DNA of 30,575 bases from UBA4363 sp002393965 (lineage in GTDB: Bacteria; Bacteroidota; Bacteroidia; Bacteroidales; Paludibacteraceae): positions 1 to 30,575 of the forward strand of contig CAMNLA010000023.1 of the NCBI GenBank assembly GCA_946542925.1, in the 5' to 3' direction. This document shows, piece by piece, positions 17,288-26,423 of this stretch. The notes below the pieces were generated by a model, which saw only the letters and a program-made list of their open reading frames with translations, was not told the origin of the DNA and searched no databases. The stretch's first letter is position 1. Every line of letters starts with the position of its first letter. A program made the position numbers and the translations under genes.

Positions 17288-18271
17288 ATGCTCAAGTTAT
17301 CTATCATAATTCCTATGTATAATGTCGCTTCTTACATCAAGAAGTGCATTGAGTCCGTCTTGCAGCAGGATTTGTCTCATGAGCAATATGAGATCATTGT
17401 TGTGAATGACGGATCGACAGACAATGGGATGGAAGTCCTGAGAGAAATGCTTCGCACGGACTCGTGTCTGCAAAAAATGAAAGATTTGGGACATTGGACG
17501 GTCGTGACGCAGGAGAATCAGGGATTGAGCGGAGCTCGGAATACAGGCATTCCTCTTGCGAAAGGGAAATACATTCAGTTTATCGATTCGGATGATTATC
17601 TCGAGCCAAACGTATTGGGCAGTCTTTTGGAGCAGATGGAACGGGATGATTTGGATGTGTTGCGCTACAACTATCAGAACGTGAATGAACAGTATGAGAT
17701 CTTTGTGCCGTGTAAGAACCCGAAGCAGTTCGTGTCGTACAGCGAGGAGGTCTGTGACGGACGTACTTTTTTAGAGGAACGATTAGGATATGCCTGCTAT
17801 GCCTGGCAATTTGTGCTAAAAGCCACACTACTGCAGGACAGAAAAGACTATTTCACACCTGGTATATTGTTTGAGGATACGGATTGGACACCTCGGATTC
17901 TATTGAAGGCAACCAGAGTGGCATCAACGCCGAAGATTGTAGTGAATTATCTGATTCGGGTGGGGTCGATTACGTTATCGGTGACGAAAGAAAAAAAGGA
18001 AAAAATATTGCGGGATAAGTTGTCTCTGATAAAGAAACTTTATCGATGGGGAAAGGAAACACATCTGAAATGGCATGCGACCATGATCAGTCGTGTGGTC
18101 CTTTCGTTAGTAAACGACCAGACGTATTCCTACGAGGAAAAGATGCTGATCGTCGAAGTGCTGAAAAACGAAGGACTGTTTCCGTTGACCATGCGTGAAC
18201 TTGCTTGGCAAAAGCAACTTCGGATTCTACTGTTTAACTTAATCCCGTCCCTTTATTGTAAATACTTATGA
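17288..18271 (+). CDS. Family 2 glycosyltransferase
   Basis: A 327-residue GT2 enzyme. KLSIIIPMYNVASYIKKCIESV (3-24), EIIVVNDGSTDNG (35-47), NQGLSGARNTGI and FIDSDDYLEPN (99-108; D100, D102) are textbook GT2 motifs. The Shine-Dalgarno-like AGGAG at 17269-17273, just after a run of A, is among the clearest in the window though about 15 bases from the ATG. The stop overlaps the next ATG (ATGA). The sugar transferred is unknown. Confidence 0.9.
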   Translation: MLKLSIIIPMYNVASYIKKCIESVLQQDLSHEQYEIIVVNDGSTDNGMEVLREMLRTDSCLQKMKDLGHWTVVTQENQGLSGARNTGIPLAKGKYIQFIDSDDYLEPNVLGSLLEQMERDDLDVLRYNYQNVNEQYEIFVPCKNPKQFVSYSEEVCDGRTFLEERLGYACYAWQFVLKATLLQDRKDYFTPGILFEDTDWTPRILLKATRVASTPKIVVNYLIRVGSITLSVTKEKKEKILRDKLSLIKKLYRWGKETHLKWHATMISRVVLSLVNDQTYSYEEKMLIVEVLKNEGLFPLTMRELAWQKQLRILLFNLIPSLYCKYL

Positions 18272-19410
18272 GAATCGTCATTGTAGGGCCGTTCCCAATT
18301 GATTGCCGTTTGGTGAGGGGAGGAGTAGAATCGTCCGTCTTGGGGCTTGCCAAGGCTTTGGTTGAAAGTGGGCATGAGGTGAGTGTGTTAGACTTGCCAC
18401 GTAAAGGAGGTAAAACACAGGAAGAAGAACAATTGGGAATTCGTGTTTTCCGTTTTGCAAACAAAAGACAAACAAATCTGCTATCGGTAGCAGAAGTGAA
18501 GAACTATTCGGAAAAGATACGGGAGATACAACCAGATGTCTGTCATCTCCACAATACGAGTGCTTTCTCCTATCGGTTGTATCAGGAAGTAAGTCAGTCG
18601 CGGATAAAGACCCTGCTGACCGTTCATGGATTGGCTCGAGTCGAACAGCGGAAAAAACTGAGTAAGCACTGGAATTGGCGCACTTGGGTAAAATACGTTT
18701 ACCAGAGTTATGTGGAGAAGAAACTGTTGTTGTCGGGGGTTCGTATCATCGTTGACACGGAATACGTAAAAGAACATATCGCAGAGAACTATCAAAGAGA
18801 GACGACCTCTGTTCATGTCATTCCCCAGGGAGTGGATGCCTCCTATTATACGATTGAGAATGCTTCACGGGATAACCGCATTTTCTCGTTGGGTGCTTTT
18901 CAGCCCCGGAAAGGTCAGGCTGTCATGATACGTATATTTGCCGATGTTAAAAAGAAAATACCGGATGCCAAATTGGTTTTGATGGGAGCTGTGTCGGACA
19001 CTGTGTATTATGAACGAGTCTGTGAAGAATGGGAAAAATCCTCCTACAAAAATGATATTGAACTCCATCCCAATGCGGACGTTGCAGAAGTGAGGAAGCA
19101 ATATGAGCAAGCGCGACTGTTTGCGTTGTACACGGCAGAGGAGTCGCAAGGAATCGTATTCTGCGAAGCGATGGCGGCAGGCATTCCCGTTGTATCCACT
19201 CATGTTGGTGGTGTTCCTTATATCGTGACGGATAACCGTTGCGGGGTGTTGTCCGATTACGGAGACGAGGAGGGTTTTGTGTCAAATATAGTATCTTTGC
19301 TGGGAGATGAGTCAACGGAAGAACGTCGAGATTACATCAGAATGCAGGCAGGTGTCTATCGTTGGAGTGCAATAGCCCAACGGATAGTATCTGTTTATGA
19401 ACAACTCTAA
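18268..19410 (+). CDS. Family 4 glycosyltransferase
   Basis: A 380-residue GT-B enzyme of the GT4 group. RIVIVGPFPID with RGGVESSVLGLAKAL (17-31) forms the N-terminal acceptor side; VCHLHNTSAFSYRLY and LLTVHGLARVE follow; VIPQGVDASYY marks the inter-domain crossover. EESQGIVFCEAMAAGIPVV carries the EX7E pair (E292 and E300), and THVGGVPYIV ends the nucleotide-sugar site. It starts inside the previous stop and ends 5 bases before a membrane protein gene. It is likely to add one residue to the repeat unit on the cytoplasmic side. Confidence 0.92.
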   Translation: MRIVIVGPFPIDCRLVRGGVESSVLGLAKALVESGHEVSVLDLPRKGGKTQEEEQLGIRVFRFANKRQTNLLSVAEVKNYSEKIREIQPDVCHLHNTSAFSYRLYQEVSQSRIKTLLTVHGLARVEQRKKLSKHWNWRTWVKYVYQSYVEKKLLLSGVRIIVDTEYVKEHIAENYQRETTSVHVIPQGVDASYYTIENASRDNRIFSLGAFQPRKGQAVMIRIFADVKKKIPDAKLVLMGAVSDTVYYERVCEEWEKSSYKNDIELHPNADVAEVRKQYEQARLFALYTAEESQGIVFCEAMAAGIPVVSTHVGGVPYIVTDNRCGVLSDYGDEEGFVSNIVSLLGDESTEERRDYIRMQAGVYRWSAIAQRIVSVYEQL

Positions 19411-19415
19411 AAGCC

Positions 19416-20831
19416 ATGCTGAAAAAGCCGCTTATAAGTGATTATACGACACAGGCCATCGGATTGTACTTCGTTGTACTGATCATTATCAGTGCGTTGT
19501 ATATCAATCATGTAATGCCTCTGCAGTGGATGGTCAGCGGTGCAGTCCAGACGTTGTTCTTCTTTCTGTTGCTACCCCGTCTGATGTCGGCATGGCAGAC
19601 ACTGCCAGAAAAAAGTTTCAAACGGACTGTTTTCGGTACAGCTCTCTTCATCCGTCTTGCATACGTATTTATCTCGTATGCAATGTACACATATTACACT
19701 GGGGAGCCTTTTGAATTCGATGCGGGAGATGCTCATTTCTACACGAGTGTAGGGGAAGAATTCGGAAATCTACCCACGTTATCCAATCTGGATTATGCGA
19801 GGGAAGTGTTTCGCATTGCCTGGTCGGATATGGGACATGTGCTTTACATTGCCCTGATCTACCTGATTACGGGAAGTAATATCATCGTACCCCGCTTGGT
19901 CTCCGCCTTGTTAAGCGCATACATGTGTGTGCTGGTGTATAAGTTAGCCCAGCGAAACTTCGGTGAACTTCCGGCACGCTATGCTGCTGTCATAGCCGTA
20001 TTGCTCCATAATTTCATCTATTACTGCGGACTGTCGCTCAAAGAGATGGAAATGACGTTTCTGGTCTCCCTTTTCCTGGAGCGAGCCGACTATGCCCTAC
20101 GAGCAGAGAACCTGCAGCCGAAGGACATGATCCTTCCTGTCTTTGCCGGTGGTCTGCTGTTTCTTTTCCGGACGGCACTGGGTGCCTCGCTATGGATGTC
20201 GTTTTTCGGTGCTCTTCTGTTTGCAGAGGGTAGAGTGATGAAATGGAAGAACAGAGTGGTGGTGGGTGTTTTCATGGGAATCTCTGCCATTTTCTTGTTT
20301 TCGGGAAGTATATCGGAAGAGGTGAATGTCCTGTGGGAGAACCGGCAGAGTAACCAGATCAACCAGATGAACTACCGGGCGAACCGCATCAACGGAAACA
20401 AACTTGCCACCTACGGTACGGGTGCCATATTTGCCCCAGCCATTCTCACCATTCCACTGCCGACCTTTGTGAATGTGGAGACGCAACAGAACCAGATGTA
20501 TCAGAACGGAGGGTATCTGGAGAAGCAGGTGTTGGGATTCTTTGTGTATGTGGCATTGTTCCTTCTTATCTTCCGATACAGGAGTTTCCGTCGTCACCTT
20601 CTGCTGTTGCTATTCCTCTTTTCGTACCTTGGCATTATTGCCTTCTCCTCCTTTGCCGTATCAGAACGCTTCCATTTCCCCTCGTTGCCGGTCTTTGTAA
20701 TTCTTGCCGGTTTCGGCATCACGCAGATAGATAAAAGAATGAAGGCGTGGTATCTACCTTATCTATTCCTGATAGCCCTTATGGTAATCGGGTGGAATGT
20801 CTTCAAACTGACGGGTCATGAAATGATCTAA
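19416..20831 (+). CDS. Polytopic membrane protein, possible O-antigen polymerase (Wzy) or GT-C transferase
   Basis: A 471-residue protein with about ten hydrophobic segments; the first two are near residues 15-55, others around 70-90, 145-165, 170-190, 235-270, 285-300 and the last three between 380 and 465. Periplasmic-looking loops include FEFDAGDAHFYTSVGEEF (near 100-120, with acidic residues as in GT-C catalytic loops) and a stretch rich in N and Q after about residue 310. SERFHFPSLPVFVILAG resembles the last helices of Bacteroidales Wzy or GT39-like proteins. Because no other polymerase candidate is certain, this and the next gene are the best Wzy candidates. The family cannot be fixed from motifs alone. 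Confidence 0.6.
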   Translation: MLKKPLISDYTTQAIGLYFVVLIIISALYINHVMPLQWMVSGAVQTLFFFLLLPRLMSAWQTLPEKSFKRTVFGTALFIRLAYVFISYAMYTYYTGEPFEFDAGDAHFYTSVGEEFGNLPTLSNLDYAREVFRIAWSDMGHVLYIALIYLITGSNIIVPRLVSALLSAYMCVLVYKLAQRNFGELPARYAAVIAVLLHNFIYYCGLSLKEMEMTFLVSLFLERADYALRAENLQPKDMILPVFAGGLLFLFRTALGASLWMSFFGALLFAEGRVMKWKNRVVVGVFMGISAIFLFSGSISEEVNVLWENRQSNQINQMNYRANRINGNKLATYGTGAIFAPAILTIPLPTFVNVETQQNQMYQNGGYLEKQVLGFFVYVALFLLIFRYRSFRRHLLLLLFLFSYLGIIAFSSFAVSERFHFPSLPVFVILAGFGITQIDKRMKAWYLPYLFLIALMVIGWNVFKLTGHEMI

Positions 20832-20834
20832 ACG

Positions 20835-22442
20835 ATGAAAAAAACAAACACGACATATCTGGTATTGTTTGCACTTTATGTGCTGTGGATGGGAGTTGGT
20901 GTTTTCCCTTTGGTCAACTTTGAAACGGATTCGCCATGCACGCTGATGGGTGTGCAGATAATGCTGAACAACGGTCTTGAGTTGCCGCCGCCCATTGCCT
21001 ACGCCTATGACATGCAGCCAGCCGTTTCCTACCTGCTCTATGGAGCTGCAAAGCTGTTGTGGTTTTGGGATGTTGAGCAAATATACCTGTTGCTTTGTGC
21101 GCTGAGCACGGTTGTATTCGTCGTGCTGTCCGTTCAATTAGTGTCCGAACTGACCGGAATCCGAAAGGAAGTCATCCTATTAGCTTTCTTTTTCCTTCCG
21201 GAAACAGCTGCCATAGCCACCGTGCCGTCCACTGCCATCTTTGCCGTTCTGTTGTTGGTAGCGGGGCTGTTGTGTCTGAACAGGAAGAGATATATTGTCA
21301 CAGTATTCCTGTTGGGTATTGCTCCGCTCTTCCGACTGGATGTCCTGATGGTCTATCCCGTTGTCTTGCTACTCCTGATGCAACAGGGAGAGACCTTCGG
21401 AAGGGCCGTGTGGAAGACGGGCTGTATAGCTGTCGGAGTCGTAGGTCTTACGTACGGTGGCTATTGTCTGATGGGTGGTAATCCTCTTTCGATTTTCTCC
21501 TCGTGGCAATCCAATGCCGAAAGCGGGGCCTATGCGTCCCATGTCGGTGCGGTCGTTCTCGTGTTTTATTATATTGTCAACTTCGTTTTAATGCCAATCG
21601 GTCTGCTGCTGTTGTTGAAACGAAAACAGATTCTGCTTTTCCTGCTGACACTATTGCCACTTCTTATCGTGCACTATGTCATGCGGAATACGGGTTCGGC
21701 AGCCAAGCACTATCTGTACCTGTTGCCGTTCATTGCCGTTGCCACCTCGACAGCCATCGTATGGATCCATGAAAAAATGAGCGGACGTAAAACGCTTGCT
21801 ATGGCACTCTGTATTATATTGACATTGCTGATGACAATATCCGTACGCGTGGACGATCCTGTCCGTCCCTGGAAGAACGTGCCGACGGCAGACGAGAAGA
21901 AAGTGGGGCCTTTTGTCCCATTGGTCAAGGAACCTTGGACGAAGTATGGCATTGAAATAGGAGTGGGGGCCGGTCAGATGGTCCCGACGGCAGATGAGAT
22001 GATGACGCTGGGCGGACAAGTGTTCTATCCGTGGTTCGTGCACGAATACAAGAAAGCGCAAGATCAGCGAAGGGAAGAGACGTGGAACTGTCTAAGGAAA
22101 GAATCGTCATACACACTTATAGGTTTCAACTGGGGAGCCAGTTACTATCTGCAACGAAGATACCTGGAACAGGGGTATGAATACAAGGAAGGAGGAGAAA
22201 GAGAGCAGCCGTGTAGCGTCCATTATACCCTGAGGAAGGGTGGGTCGGTCATAGAATACCTGACGGTCGAGACCAACGATTCGGAACAAATCCAGGGCGT
22301 AATCGAGCAAATGAAAAAAGAAAAGCCCGGAGGAAAATTCTTCCTGCTTGCCATGACGGAGAGGAGTCAGTGGATATTAGATCAGTTTGTGGCAGAAGAA
22401 AAACTCGTCAAGCGAACGGACAATCTTTATGAGACCCGATAG
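20835..22442 (+). CDS. GT-C-like polytopic membrane glycosyltransferase (GT39/ArnT-type), hypothetical
   Basis: A 535-residue protein with roughly ten transmembrane helices in residues 7-340 and a soluble C-terminal domain of about 170 residues. NFETDSPCTLMG, just after the first helix, has the acidic pair expected in the first periplasmic loop of GT-C enzymes, and MRNTGSAAKHYLYLLPF resembles the later conserved loop of GT39 and ArnT-like proteins. These enzymes use polyprenyl-phosphate sugars to modify glycans on the periplasmic side. It follows the preceding membrane protein by 3 bases, and 142 bases with no clear promoter separate it from the MBOAT gene. A lipid-linked donor synthase is not visible in the window. 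Confidence 0.6.
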   Translation: MKKTNTTYLVLFALYVLWMGVGVFPLVNFETDSPCTLMGVQIMLNNGLELPPPIAYAYDMQPAVSYLLYGAAKLLWFWDVEQIYLLLCALSTVVFVVLSVQLVSELTGIRKEVILLAFFFLPETAAIATVPSTAIFAVLLLVAGLLCLNRKRYIVTVFLLGIAPLFRLDVLMVYPVVLLLLMQQGETFGRAVWKTGCIAVGVVGLTYGGYCLMGGNPLSIFSSWQSNAESGAYASHVGAVVLVFYYIVNFVLMPIGLLLLLKRKQILLFLLTLLPLLIVHYVMRNTGSAAKHYLYLLPFIAVATSTAIVWIHEKMSGRKTLAMALCIILTLLMTISVRVDDPVRPWKNVPTADEKKVGPFVPLVKEPWTKYGIEIGVGAGQMVPTADEMMTLGGQVFYPWFVHEYKKAQDQRREETWNCLRKESSYTLIGFNWGASYYLQRRYLEQGYEYKEGGEREQPCSVHYTLRKGGSVIEYLTVETNDSEQIQGVIEQMKKEKPGGKFFLLAMTERSQWILDQFVAEEKLVKRTDNLYETR

Positions 22443-22584
22443 CACCTGTGCCAATAAACAGAATAATATGGTTATATTTATATGTTTTTATTTGCTTATC
22501 AGGCATTCGCTGGTTTTAGAAAGGATTGTGAAAGCCGGGTGATAATAAGAAAAAATGAGGATAACGAAATATATAGTATAGGAC

Positions 22585-24015
22585 ATGTCGTTTAATTCCA
22601 TACAATTTGCCTTTTTTCTTCCTATTGTGTTCCTGTTATACTGGTTTGTATTCAACAGGAACCTGAAGGTTCAGAATCTGTTTGTCGTTGTTGTCTCGTA
22701 TGTTTTCTACGGATGGTGGGACTACAGGTTCCTGTTCCTGATTGCATTCACGTCGTTGTGCAGTTGGGGGAGTGGACTTCTCATTGAGAAATACGCTGAT
22801 AACAAGAGGAAAGCCAGGGTGACAGCCGGTGTGAACATCGTTGTCAACCTTTTGATATTAGGTGTATTCAAGTACTATGATTTTTTCGTCAGTTCGTTCG
22901 GCGAGTTATTTGGTGTGGCGACAGACAGTCTGTTGCTTCGCATCATTCTGCCAGTGGGAATCAGTTTCTATACGTTTCAGGCTCTGAGTTACAGCATCGA
23001 CGTCTATCGCGGCCAGATGAAGGCAACGAGGGATGTCGTCCAATTCTTTGCCTATGTCAGTTTCTTCCCTCAACTGGTGGCGGGACCTATCGAGCGAGCC
23101 ACCAACCTTTTGCCGCAGTTTGCCAAGCAGCGGAAATTCGACTATGCCCAGTCGGTGGACGGTTGCCGGCAGATGTTGTGGGGATTGTTTAAGAAAATCG
23201 TCATAGCCGACAACTGCGCATTGTTCGTTGATAAGACCTGGGCGGATTTATCCACAGCTTCGGGTAGTACGTTATTGCTCGTGGCAGTCCTTTTCTCCTT
23301 TCAGATCTACGGGGACTTTTCCGGCTATTCTGACGTTGCCATCGGTTGTGGCAAGTTGTTCGGTATCCGTTTGCGTCAGAACTTCAACGTACCCTATTTC
23401 AGTCGTAACGTACAGGAATTCTGGCGGCGGTGGCACATGTCGTTGCTGACATGGTTCAGAGACTATATCTATTTTCCACTGGGAGGCAGCCGTTGTTCGA
23501 AGGCAAAGGTGATTCGCAACACACTCGTTGTGTTTGGTGTCAGCGGTCTATGGCATGGAGCGAACTGGACCTACATCGTATGGGGATTCTATCATGCTTT
23601 GTTGTTCTTCCCGTCGCTCCTCTTCGGAGGAACCAACTATAAAGACACGACCATTGCTGAAGGCAGAAAGTTACCTTCGGTTCGGGAGCTGGTAATCATG
23701 TGCTGTACTTTCCTGCTTGTCACGATAGGATGGATCATCTTTCGTGCGGACAGTCTGGCGCAGGCGGTTGAATACCTATCCGGAGTATGTTCGTTCAGTC
23801 TGTTCACCATGCCGGACATACAAGGAAAGACCATCCTGTTCGCCAACATCCTGCTGTTGATATTTGTCGAGTGGATACACCGCAAGCAGCAGTTCGGACT
23901 TTCGTTTGCCAAGCCGCACGGCATCGCATTACGTTGGGGAGCCTATCTGCTCCTGTGTGTTGATATCATCTGCTTTGGCGGTCATGCAGAGAACTTCATC
24001 TACTTTCAATTCTAA
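22585..24015 (+). CDS. MBOAT family O-acyltransferase (AlgI/PatA-like)
   Basis: A 476-residue membrane-bound O-acyltransferase, close to AlgI in size. The N-terminal SFNSIQFAFFLPIVFLLYW and VFYGWWDYRFL are typical of the bacterial AlgI/DltB group; ILPVGISFYTFQALSYSID and SFFPQLVAGPIERA are signature loops, and RRWHMSLLTWFRDYIYFPLGG precedes SGLWHGANWTYIVWG, where H324 is the catalytic histidine. Such proteins pass acyl groups across the inner membrane to a glycan in the periplasm, normally with an SGNH-like partner, and such a gene follows 5 bases later. Together they likely O-acetylate the exported polysaccharide. Confidence 0.94.
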   Translation: MSFNSIQFAFFLPIVFLLYWFVFNRNLKVQNLFVVVVSYVFYGWWDYRFLFLIAFTSLCSWGSGLLIEKYADNKRKARVTAGVNIVVNLLILGVFKYYDFFVSSFGELFGVATDSLLLRIILPVGISFYTFQALSYSIDVYRGQMKATRDVVQFFAYVSFFPQLVAGPIERATNLLPQFAKQRKFDYAQSVDGCRQMLWGLFKKIVIADNCALFVDKTWADLSTASGSTLLLVAVLFSFQIYGDFSGYSDVAIGCGKLFGIRLRQNFNVPYFSRNVQEFWRRWHMSLLTWFRDYIYFPLGGSRCSKAKVIRNTLVVFGVSGLWHGANWTYIVWGFYHALLFFPSLLFGGTNYKDTTIAEGRKLPSVRELVIMCCTFLLVTIGWIIFRADSLAQAVEYLSGVCSFSLFTMPDIQGKTILFANILLLIFVEWIHRKQQFGLSFAKPHGIALRWGAYLLLCVDIICFGGHAENFIYFQF

Positions 24016-24020
24016 ATGCC

Positions 24021-24974
24021 ATGATGAAATTTTTACGTAGAGTTGCTGTATTCTTCCTTTTGTTGTTTCTTCTGGCTGCCCTTATGGACGTCATTGTCAG
24101 CTACGGATTGCGCAAGACGCTGGACTATCGGTTCCAGTCGTGGAGTGACATGCTCAGGGGAGGCATGACCCATGATGTATTGATACTTGGTAATTCGCGT
24201 GGATTCTCGCATTATGATCCCCAAGTGATCGACTCGGTCTGCGGTGTGGACTCGTACAACATCGGCATAGGAGGATATCCGATCAACGTACAATTGCTGA
24301 AATGGCGGTTGTATAAAAAGAACAATACGTTGCCGAAGATTATCATACACAACGTGGACTACGGAACACTGGCATCTATGACCATCAAGAGCCAGCATGA
24401 GTCGGAGCAGGTGTTCAATACCGTGTATGACCCGATGATGCGCCGTGAACTGAGTCAGTTCGGATACAACTGGTTTGACCTGCACGTTCCGATGTACCGT
24501 TACTTCGGTTATCAGACCGTCATTAAGTATGGATTCTGCGAGTTCTTCAACCTCAAGCACTTCAGACGTCCAGCCTACAAGGGTCACTATCCGGAGCATG
24601 GGACATGGAATCCTGAGAACCTGAACAAGCAGACGGTCATCCCTTGTAAGATGGACCGCGAGGCGATGAAACTTTTTGAGGACTACATGCTGGAGTGTCA
24701 TCAGGAAGGCATAAAGGTCATTCTGGTCAATTCGCCTATCTACGTGGGTGCCACGAAGAAATATGACAAGCGGAAAGAATTGGACGCATACTATGCCAGC
24801 ATTGCCAAACGGTACGGTACGGTCTATCTGAACTACACCAATGACACCATCTGTAACGACACCGCCAACTTCTGTGTGGCGGTGCATATGAACCAGGCGG
24901 CTACAAAGCGGTGGTCCGCCCAATTGTCGGAAGACCTTTTGAGGATGGGCTATATAAAAAAAATAAAGGAATAA
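24021..24974 (+). CDS. SGNH-like membrane-anchored protein, partner of the MBOAT acyltransferase
   Basis: A 317-residue protein with one N-terminal membrane helix (about residues 7-25), placing the rest in the periplasm. ILGNSRGFSHYDP (55-67) has Ser59 in the GNSR form of the SGNH block I, YNIGIGGYP matches block II, and AVHMNQAATKRWS near the C-terminus gives His289 as the likely catalytic histidine, in the place of DxxH of hydrolases. AlgJ/AlgX-like proteins of this sort finish the acyl transfer started by MBOAT proteins. ATG codons at 24021 and 24024 are both usable. An opposite-strand open frame covering 24033-25004 is a shadow. Confidence 0.8.
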   Translation: MMKFLRRVAVFFLLLFLLAALMDVIVSYGLRKTLDYRFQSWSDMLRGGMTHDVLILGNSRGFSHYDPQVIDSVCGVDSYNIGIGGYPINVQLLKWRLYKKNNTLPKIIIHNVDYGTLASMTIKSQHESEQVFNTVYDPMMRRELSQFGYNWFDLHVPMYRYFGYQTVIKYGFCEFFNLKHFRRPAYKGHYPEHGTWNPENLNKQTVIPCKMDREAMKLFEDYMLECHQEGIKVILVNSPIYVGATKKYDKRKELDAYYASIAKRYGTVYLNYTNDTICNDTANFCVAVHMNQAATKRWSAQLSEDLLRMGYIKKIKE

Positions 24975-24992
24975 CATAAGAAAGAGACCTTT

Positions 24993-26423
24993 ATGAAGAA
25001 TCATAAATTAGACTTCATGATGTCGGCGTTGCATCACGGGACGCAGATAACGACCGGCGAAATTCTTGCCTGGATGAAGCAGAAGAACGATGAGATTGCC
25101 TACGAACTGAAACAGGTGCCGTTGTCCACCCTGAAAGGGTGGAACGACAAGGATGACCGCATCGCCCATGATACCGGGAAGTTTTTCAGCATACAAGGTC
25201 TTCGTATTCAGACGAACTACGGGAAAGTGCCGACCTGGGACCAACCCATCATCAACCAACCGGAAATCGGATTTTTGGGTTTTATCGTGCAGAAGAAGGA
25301 TGGAGTGCTCCACTTTCTGATGCAGGCGAAGATAGAACCTGGGAACCTGAACGTCGTACAGCTCTCGCCGACCTTGCAGGCTACGAAGAGTAACTACACG
25401 CGTGTTCATCAGGGGCGTGCGCCTCGTTATCTGGAGTATTTCACTGGAGAGAAACAGGTGGAAGTCCTTGTGGACCAGTTGCAGAGTGAGCAAGGAGCGC
25501 GTTTCTATCAGAAGCGGAACCGTAACATCATCGTGGAGGTCCCCGAAGAGAAAGAACTGCCGATGTACGACAACTTCATCTGGGTGACTCTCGGTCAGAT
25601 CAAGGAGTTGCTCAATTATCCGAACGTCATCAACATGGACTCAAGGACTGTGATCTCCTGTATCCAGTACGGAGACTATACGGAGAAAGACCTGTTGTTG
25701 CTTTCGGCATTCCGTCATCTGAGTGACAAGAGCCGTGCTGACTCGTTTTTCTACAGCATCCTGAGCAGTGAGAACCACTACAGAAGCCTGAATGAAATCC
25801 TGCATTGGATTACCTCGCTGAAATGTGAGTATGAGATATCGGTGGACAAGATCGGACTCTCGGAAATGAGGCATTGGGTCTATGACGGCAACACCATCGA
25901 GCACGAGCAGAAGAAATACTTCTCGGTGATCGGAGTGGACGTGTCCATAGGTAACCGTGAGGTCACGACGTGGAGTCAGCCGATGGTAAAATCGGCGCAG
26001 GAGGGACTGATGGGCTTCCTCGTGAAAAAGATCAAAGGCATCTATCATTTCCTGGTACAGGCCAAACTGGAACCGGGTAATTTCGACATTCTGGAGATGG
26101 CGCCGACGGTTCAGTGTCTGACCGGCAACTACCGAAAGGGACAGAATGAATATACGATACCTTATCTTGAGTGTTTCATGAACGCAAAGGAAGAGCAGGT
26201 ATGGTATTCGGCATATCAGTCGGAGGAGGGCGGTCGCTTCTTCAAGGAGCAGAACCTGAACATGATCGTCGAAGTGGGAGAGGAATTCCCGCTGGAGGTA
26301 GAGCGTAACTACTGTTGGATGACGTTGAACCAATTGCAGAACTTTGTAACATACAATAACTATCTGAATATCGGTGCCCGCAGTCTGTTGTCGGCCATTC
26401 AGTTTTATGATGCAAAAAAATGA
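24993..26423 (+). CDS. NDP-hexose 2,3-dehydratase (TylX3/EvaA-like)
   Basis: A 476-residue protein that removes water across C2-C3 of an NDP-4-keto-6-deoxyhexose, the first committed step to 2,6-dideoxysugars. It is an internal duplication: residues about 45-225 and 289-470 share WxQP, GFLGF/LMGFLV, HFLMQAKIEPGN / HFLVQAKLEPGN, SPTLQATKSNY / APTVQCLTGNY, EGGRFF-type and MDSRTVISCI / IGARSLLSAI segments, matching EvaA and TylX3, whose subunits have two related Nudix-like halves. The family is best known from antibiotic sugar pathways using dTDP donors. Here the only visible 4-keto-6-deoxy precursor is CDP-linked. AGAAAGAG lies about 9 bases before the ATG; the stop overlaps the next gene. Confidence 0.92.
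   Translation: MKNHKLDFMMSALHHGTQITTGEILAWMKQKNDEIAYELKQVPLSTLKGWNDKDDRIAHDTGKFFSIQGLRIQTNYGKVPTWDQPIINQPEIGFLGFIVQKKDGVLHFLMQAKIEPGNLNVVQLSPTLQATKSNYTRVHQGRAPRYLEYFTGEKQVEVLVDQLQSEQGARFYQKRNRNIIVEVPEEKELPMYDNFIWVTLGQIKELLNYPNVINMDSRTVISCIQYGDYTEKDLLLLSAFRHLSDKSRADSFFYSILSSENHYRSLNEILHWITSLKCEYEISVDKIGLSEMRHWVYDGNTIEHEQKKYFSVIGVDVSIGNREVTTWSQPMVKSAQEGLMGFLVKKIKGIYHFLVQAKLEPGNFDILEMAPTVQCLTGNYRKGQNEYTIPYLECFMNAKEEQVWYSAYQSEEGGRFFKEQNLNMIVEVGEEFPLEVERNYCWMTLNQLQNFVTYNNYLNIGARSLLSAIQFYDAKK

Noticed and set aside
22443..22584. Promoter or riboswitch between the GT-C-like gene and the MBOAT gene
   Set aside because: The 142 bases are AT-rich, but I find no exact TAnnTTTG box and no convincing conserved fold.
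24033..25004. 323-residue open frame on the minus strand opposite the SGNH-like gene
   Set aside because: The plus-strand frame has the GNSR and HMNQ motifs and fits the operon; the minus frame has no recognisable domain and is a shadow.
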